10,643 nt of DNA. Origin: a bacterium. GTDB lineage: Bacteria; JAMCPX01. Every line of letters starts with the position of its first letter. The stretch's first letter is position 1. Of this stretch, positions 7,584-10,643 are shown one piece after another. Where the stretch lies: contig DAHXOM010000300.1 of assembly GCA_027364825.1 (NCBI GenBank), positions 1-10,643 of the forward strand, in the 5' to 3' direction. The notes under the pieces were generated by a model. It was not told the DNA's origin, ran no database searches, and saw only the letters and a list, made by a program, of their open reading frames with translations. The translations under genes were made by a program, and so were the position numbers.

Positions 7584-7613
7584 TGGAGTTTCAGTTAGTT
7601 AAAGGCCTCATAT

Positions 7614-8549
7614 ATGAGCGAACTTACTCCGGGACAAATGCTCGATCAGTACGAGCTCCTTGAAAGTGTTGCCAACAGCGGGATGGCGGAAATATTCCGC
7701 GCACGCGATACCGGTGACGGAAGAATAGTTGCGGTGAAAATCCCGCACCTCCAGTACGCAAGCGATATTGTGTTCCACCAGAGGTTTTTGCGCGAGGAGC
7801 ACATAGGCCTGAGTCTTGACCATCCGGGCATCATAAAGGTACTGAACACAAAGGAAAAAAGCAGGCTCTACCTTGTCATGGAATATGCAGAGGGTGAGCT
7901 CCTGAGCAAGCGGCTCCAGAGGGAGCACCGCCTGCCGGTACGGACTGCCGTTGATTTTGCAGTCCAGCTTTCCGATATCCTCATCTACCTCCACGACCGC
8001 AATGTGGTGCACAGGGACCTGAAACCCGACAACATCATGATCATGCCGGACGGAAGATTGAAATTGATAGACTTCGGCATTGCCCTCGATACCGCCCTGC
8101 GCAAGATTACATGGACAGGGCTGTCCCAGCCTGTGGGCACACCGGACTATATGTCGCCGGAGCAGATAAAGGGCAACCGGGGCAGTACACGCACGGACAT
8201 CTACAGCCTCGGTATTATCCTGTATGAAATGTTGACCGGCAGGGTGCCGTTCCAGGGGCACAACGTCTATACAGCAATGCAGTCGAAGATGATGGACAAT
8301 CCCGTACCGCCGAGTCAGCTCCGTCATGAAGTATCTCCGCAGCTCGAAGAAATAATCCTGCACGCCATCGAGCGGGACCCGAAGGACCGGTTTGCCGGTG
8401 CCCGCGAACTGCGCGAGGCATTGCTCCACCAGGACAGGGTAACGCTTACGGACAGGGTGACCAGAAAACCGAACAAATCCAGGTTCGCACTCCTGCTCTG
8501 GAAGCTGCGGGCGCTTGCGCTCGGCTTGTCGTCTTCTTCGGAAAAATAA
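7614..8549 (+). CDS. Hanks-type Ser/Thr protein kinase with degenerate glycine loop
   Basis: Soluble kinase of 311 residues; the domain fills about 12-272. Motifs: Lys42 in VAVK, an alpha-C Glu at 61/62, hinge VMEYAEG (88-94), catalytic loop HRDLKPDN (133-140, an RD kinase; Asp135, Lys137, Asn140), DFG (153-155), activation segment with GTPDYMSPEQ (175-184) and DIYSLGIILYEMLTG (195-209). Catalytic residues are complete, but the nucleotide-binding loop reads VANSGMAEIF, so all three glycines of GxGxxG are Ala20, Ser22 and Ala25. There is no PASTA or other sensor domain and no clear membrane span. The tail FALLLWKLRALALGL (291-305) could be an amphipathic helix. AAAGG at 7601-7605 is a modest ribosome site. 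It follows the PP2C gene by 65 bases, forming a kinase/phosphatase pair. Confidence 0.94.
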   Translation: MSELTPGQMLDQYELLESVANSGMAEIFRARDTGDGRIVAVKIPHLQYASDIVFHQRFLREEHIGLSLDHPGIIKVLNTKEKSRLYLVMEYAEGELLSKRLQREHRLPVRTAVDFAVQLSDILIYLHDRNVVHRDLKPDNIMIMPDGRLKLIDFGIALDTALRKITWTGLSQPVGTPDYMSPEQIKGNRGSTRTDIYSLGIILYEMLTGRVPFQGHNVYTAMQSKMMDNPVPPSQLRHEVSPQLEEIILHAIERDPKDRFAGARELREALLHQDRVTLTDRVTRKPNKSRFALLLWKLRALALGLSSSSEK

Positions 8550-8630
8550 CCGAAATCCTATTGTATCGTCCTGTTTTTGTATCCCGTTAGAGCACATCTT
8601 AAAGTCCCTCTGTTCCCTCTTGAATTTTGT

Positions 8631-8682
8631 TTGACCATGGTTCTTGTTTTTATTGTATTTATACCGGTGACGGTTGTATAAA
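8631..8682 (+). promoter_or_regulatory. Possible promoter region for galT (weak)
   Basis: The 156 bases between the kinase and galT contain TTGACC (8631-8636), but no good -10 at 16-18 bases. TATAAA (8677-8682) could be a -10 with a poor -35 (TTGTAT, 8653-8658; 18-base spacer). The region is T-rich and shows no convincing terminator for the kinase transcript, so read-through into galT is possible. Confidence 0.25.
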
Positions 8683-8705
8683 GAAGACAAGCAGGGAGTG
8701 AATAT

Positions 8706-9698
8706 ATGTCTGAGCTAAGATTTAATTTTGTAACGGGTGACTGGGTGATTATAGCACCGGAGCGTGCCAAAAGGCCGGAAGATTTCAAATCTGCAAAGAA
8801 ACAAGAGGAACTACCCGCTCATGAGGCAACCTGTCCTTTATGTGCCGGCAATGAAGATAAAACGCCCCCTGAAACATTCCGGATAAATAACGGCGTCAGC
8901 TGGACAGTCAGGGTCGTACCCAACAAATTCGCTGCGGTCAATCACGAAGAGAGTATCGTCCGGCAGAGTTCAGGTTCAAAAAAATTTATGACAGGGGCAG
9001 GACTGCATGAAGTTATCATAGATACCCCTCTGCACAATGCATCTATCGCGACCCTTCCTGTCTCCAATGTCGAAGCCATCCTGTCGGCATACAAGAGAAG
9101 GTTCCTTGATTTTTATCAGATAAGTTACATAGAACATGTGATCATATTTAAAAACCACGGCTTACGCGCAGGCACGTCACTCCAGCATCCGCATTCACAG
9201 ATCGTCGGAACGCCGGTCATACCCGGACGGTTGAAAAGCAGGATAGAAGAGGCGTTGAGGTATTATGATGATTTCGGGGAATGCCTGTATTGTCTGATCC
9301 TCAGGGAAGAACTTCATGACAGTGTTCGGATCATTTCTCAAAACGATTCTTTTGCCGCTTTCATACCATACTCGGCACTGTCACCGTTTCATATATGGAT
9401 ATTCCCGAAAAGTCACAAGGCATGTTTCGGGAGCATTACCGATTCCGAACTGCATGACCTTGCCGGCATTCTGAAAGAGACACTGCAGAGATTAAATGTG
9501 GGTCTGGGAAATCCGGATTTTAATTATGTCATACATTCGCTTTCACCCCAGGAATGTGCGGTCAAATATTTCCACTGGTACTTGTCTATTGTCACCAGGG
9601 TCACAAGAACAGCCGGGTTCGAAATCGGTACGGGTATGTACATCAACCCTTCAGTGCCGGACAGCAGCGCAAGGTTCCTCAGGGATATCAAACTTTAG
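8706..9698 (+). CDS. galT: Galactose-1-phosphate uridylyltransferase family protein
   Basis: HIT-superfamily nucleotidylyltransferase of 330 residues; the reference reaction is exchange of UDP between UDP-glucose and galactose-1-phosphate (Leloir pathway). Zinc-type motif CPLC (43-46) precedes AGNEDKTPPE. VRVVPNKFAAV (69-78) fits the family. His101 (LHEVIID) and the catalytic HPHSQ (161-165) give the covalent-intermediate His163. A second CLYC pair lies at 193-196. The C-terminal signature FHWYLSI...GFEIGTGMYINP (289-314) has Tyr292 where relatives that I recall carry a second His. It may instead act on another sugar phosphate or transfer ADP. The ribosome site is GGGAG (8694-8698), seven bases before ATG. 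No galK or galE is in view, so the physiological role is open. Confidence 0.85.
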   Translation: MSELRFNFVTGDWVIIAPERAKRPEDFKSAKKQEELPAHEATCPLCAGNEDKTPPETFRINNGVSWTVRVVPNKFAAVNHEESIVRQSSGSKKFMTGAGLHEVIIDTPLHNASIATLPVSNVEAILSAYKRRFLDFYQISYIEHVIIFKNHGLRAGTSLQHPHSQIVGTPVIPGRLKSRIEEALRYYDDFGECLYCLILREELHDSVRIISQNDSFAAFIPYSALSPFHIWIFPKSHKACFGSITDSELHDLAGILKETLQRLNVGLGNPDFNYVIHSLSPQECAVKYFHWYLSIVTRVTRTAGFEIGTGMYINPSVPDSSARFLRDIKL

Positions 9699-9710
9699 AT
9701 TAACATGGAA

Positions 9711-9733
9711 ACCCACCGTCTTTGACGGTGGGT
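9711..9733 (+). terminator. Strong hairpin 12 bases after galT stop (terminator or repeat)
   Basis: ACCCACCGTC (9711-9720) pairs perfectly with GACGGTGGGT (9724-9733) around TTT. It lacks a T-run on the plus strand, so it is at best an imperfect or Rho-assisted terminator, or a 3'-end stabiliser. A diverged second copy lies at 9852-9873. Confidence 0.5.
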
Positions 9734-9760
9734 ACGTGTATATGGCTACGCCGATTATTT

Positions 9761-9830
9761 GTCATTCCCGCGAAAGCGGGAATCCAGTCTTTTATTATTT
9801 TTCTGGATTCCGCATCAAGTGCGGAATGAC
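9761..9830. repeat. REPIN-like inverted pair of dRS3-type hairpin repeats
   Basis: The left unit (9761-9787) begins GTCATTCC and ends GGAATCCAG. It contains ATTCCC-N8-GGGAAT (9764-9783), which fits the neisserial dRS3 consensus exactly, with an 8-bp stem and GAAA loop. The right unit (9803-9830) is the reverse complement of the same frame (GTCATTCC...GGAATCCAG) with a different core, giving stem ATTCCGCA/TGCGGAAT (9807-9814 / 9820-9827). Fifteen T/A-rich bases separate them. Two units facing each other are the layout of REP doublets moved by REP-associated tyrosine transposases; no transposase is in the window. Confidence 0.85.
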
Positions 9831-9851
9831 GTAATGCATATGTTTGCCAGA

Positions 9852-9873
9852 AGCCACCGTCTTTGGCGGCGGT
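9852..9873. repeat. Diverged second copy of the post-galT hairpin
   Basis: It shares the 11-mer CCACCGTCTTT with 9713-9723 at a 141-base offset and can fold similarly, with one A/C mismatch and G-T pairs. The two copies bracket the dRS3-like inverted pair. Confidence 0.6.
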
Positions 9874-9976
9874 AGTTCACATAGAATCGGGTAAAAACCA
9901 GGCTCTTGAAGCACAACTGAAGCATGGGTGGTTTTATGACTTTTTTGGTCAAAAACATGTGTCAAAATCAGCTTTT

Positions 9977-10128
9977 TTTCGTGACAATCGTAACTTGTCA
10001 CGAAAGTGTAACGAAACGAAACGATGTAACGAATGTTTGTAACCAACTGTAAAACAAGGACATTTAAAATTTATTCGTTACAATCGTTACACATTCGTTG
10101 CAGAATCGTGACAAATCACTGTCACGAA
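9977..10128. repeat. 150-bp long palindrome with eight TGT(C/A)ACGA octamers
   Basis: Arms 9978-10034 and 10073-10128 are imperfect inverted repeats around a 38-base A/T-rich centre. Each arm carries its own inner palindrome: 9977-9987 with 9995-10005 (11 bp, 7-base loop), and 10106-10113 with 10120-10127 (8 bp, 6-base loop). The innermost stem pairs 10021-10034 with 10073-10087 (14 bp with one bulge). The octamer occurs on the plus strand at 9996, 10007, 10025 and 10120, and inverted (TCGT(T/G)ACA) at 9979, 10075, 10084 and 10106. No coding capacity or flanking target duplication was seen. It could be a MITE-like element, an operator/iteron cluster, or a structured RNA. Confidence 0.85.
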
Positions 10129-10189
10129 TCGTTAAAACCCGGCTGAACTGTTTTTAAAGAAAAATCGTCAGCCATTTCCAGCGTTCCCC

Positions 10190-10223
10190 GTCATTCCGGT
10201 CCCGACTTTGGGGGATAAAATCC
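10190..10223. repeat. Degenerate GTCATTCC...ATCCA element
   Basis: It begins GTCATTCCGG and ends AAAATCCA, the same borders as the units at 9761-9830, but the inner stem is eroded (only about CCC/GGG pairing). It is probably a decayed relative. Confidence 0.35.
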
Positions 10224-10230
10224 AACTTTA

Positions 10231-10291
10231 ATCTCCCTCCCTTGATGCGGGCACACATCTAAAAGATGGGTCGGATGAAAGGGAGGGTGAT
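10231..10291. repeat. Hairpin element with CCCTCCCTT / AAGGGAGGG arms
   Basis: CCCTCCCTT (10235-10243) pairs with AAGGGAGGG (10279-10287), extended by ATC/GAT across one mismatch. An inner CATCT/AGATG hairpin (10256-10260 / 10264-10268) lies inside. It resembles dispersed intergenic repeats; no T-run or gene is adjacent. Confidence 0.6.
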
Positions 10292-10346
10292 GTCTTCTCC
10301 GTCCCCTCTATCGAGGCTGAGTTATAAATGATAAAATAGGCAAAAT

Positions 10347-10373
10347 GTCATGCTGAACTTGTTTCAGCATCTA
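10347..10373. repeat. GTCAT-headed hairpin ATGCTGAA / TTCAGCAT
   Basis: Perfect 8-bp stem (10350-10357 / 10363-10370) with loop CTTGT, preceded by GTC and followed by CTA. The sequence GTCATGCTGAACTTGTTTC is one I recall as a common dispersed repeat in environmental Gram-negatives. Confidence 0.65.
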
Positions 10374-10413
10374 ATCTATTTACTCCTTTCCCAAAACCCG
10401 CCCGTACTTCTGC

Positions 10414-10438
10414 GTCATCCCCCTTACATAAGGGGGAT
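10414..10438. repeat. GTCAT-headed palindrome ATCCCCCTTA / TAAGGGGGAT
   Basis: Ten-base perfect inverted arms (10417-10426 / 10429-10438) around CA, preceded by CGTC. In practice it is a hairpin with an enlarged loop. A second small hairpin, AGGGAG/CTCCCT (10442-10447 / 10451-10456), follows, then another GTCATT at 10457. Confidence 0.65.
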
Positions 10439-10485
10439 AAAAGGGAGTTACTCCCTGTCATTCTCTTGTTAAGGTGTTCCGTTGT

Positions 10486-10635
10486 ATGAGCAACCAGCTC
10501 TCCCAATCAGAATCAGATCTCATAAAACGGTTTGAAACAAACCGGCTATCTTTTGTCCAATCTCCGGGGCATGCCTCTTATCTTTCAGTTCCCATTAGGT
10601 TTAGCTTCTTCATTGACACAGGAGATGTTTATTAA
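10486..10635 (+). CDS. Doubtful 49-codon open reading frame
   Basis: ATG 10486 to TAA 10633 would encode 49 residues starting MSNQLSQSESDLIKRFE and ending SFFIDTGDVY. AAGGTG at 10471-10476, nine bases before ATG, could be a ribosome site. No family is recognised. The reading frame contains a 7-bp hairpin, CGGTTTG/CAAACCG (10528-10544), and sits at the edge of a repeat-rich zone, so it is as likely chance or decayed sequence as a gene. Confidence 0.2.
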   Translation: MSNQLSQSESDLIKRFETNRLSFVQSPGHASYLSVPIRFSFFIDTGDVY

Positions 10636-10643
10636 TATTATAT

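Larger units (their letters stand above)
9699..10643. other. Repeat-rich intergenic island without a convincing gene
   Basis: About 945 bases after galT. Apart from the hairpins and palindromes listed separately, 9874-9976 shows only an AAAACCA/TGGTTTT inverted pair (9894-9900 / 9929-9935), and 10129-10189 shows nothing I can name. Open frames across it are short or are translations of repeats. The right edge (10620-10643) is A/T-rich. Confidence 0.7.

Noticed and set aside
8631..8660. Strong sigma-70 promoter at TTGACC
   Set aside because: No acceptable -10 hexamer at 16-18 bases downstream; retained only as part of a weak promoter region.
7608..8690. 360-codon open frame on the minus strand opposite the kinase
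   Set aside because: It lies entirely over a kinase gene with all family motifs on the plus strand; its Cys/His/Arg-rich composition is that of a codon-bias shadow and no domain is recognisable.
9496..9834. 112-codon plus-strand frame and the overlapping minus-strand frame 9795-10046
   Set aside because: Their ends read CHSRESGNPV and VIPHLMRNPEK, the usual spurious translation of dRS3-type repeats; the first also overlaps galT out of frame.
9977..10128. CRISPR-like or tandem array
   Set aside because: The octamers are in both orientations with irregular spacing of 3-42 bases and no unique spacers of fixed length.
9960..10150. Target-site duplication around the long palindrome
   Set aside because: Flanks (T-run on the left, TCGTTAAAA on the right) show no matching direct repeat; only a loose outer TCAGC/GCTGA inverted pair.

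Overview
The window looks like chromosomal DNA from a Gram-negative anaerobe-type bacterium, most likely Desulfobacterota (former Deltaproteobacteria) or a neighbouring phylum. This rests on the serA-hisZ-purA gene order, a signal-peptide-bearing outer-membrane barrel candidate, a -24/-12 (sigma-54 type) promoter match, and dRS3-like repeats of the 'VIPAKAGIQ/SRESGNP' translation type. The taxonomic call is inference; there is no marker gene here.

Layout. (1) 2-82: last 26 codons of a probable class V aminotransferase. It is followed by a 50-bp direct duplication (80-179) and then a housekeeping operon: serA (3-phosphoglycerate dehydrogenase), hisZ (regulatory subunit of ATP phosphoribosyltransferase) and purA (adenylosuccinate synthetase). 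This group ends at a stem-loop terminator (4151-4186). (2) 4187-4417: intergenic stretch with a 9-bp iterated repeat and a good sigma-54-like promoter just upstream of a new gene block. (3) 4418-8549: a tight four-gene block encoding a secreted beta-barrel-like protein, a 12-TM APC-family amino-acid permease, a PP2C-type protein phosphatase whose start overlaps the permease stop, and a Hanks-type Ser/Thr kinase with a degenerate glycine loop. (4) 8706-9698: galT-family nucleotidylyltransferase. (5) 9699-10643: about 945 bp without a convincing gene, packed with hairpin repeats. It includes a dRS3-like inverted pair, several GTCAT-headed hairpins, and a striking 150-bp long palindrome built from eight copies of TGT(C/A)ACGA.

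How it may fit together. serA and the aminotransferase would make serine, hisZ supports histidine synthesis through a short-form HisG encoded elsewhere, and purA makes AMP precursor. The second block reads as a transport module: outer-membrane protein plus inner-membrane amino-acid (or amine) permease, translationally coupled to a phosphatase/kinase pair that could set its activity by reversible phosphorylation, with possible nitrogen-type (sigma-54) control. That module and the palindromic octad element are the two things most worth following up. The module's function is inferred from gene order and motifs, not shown.
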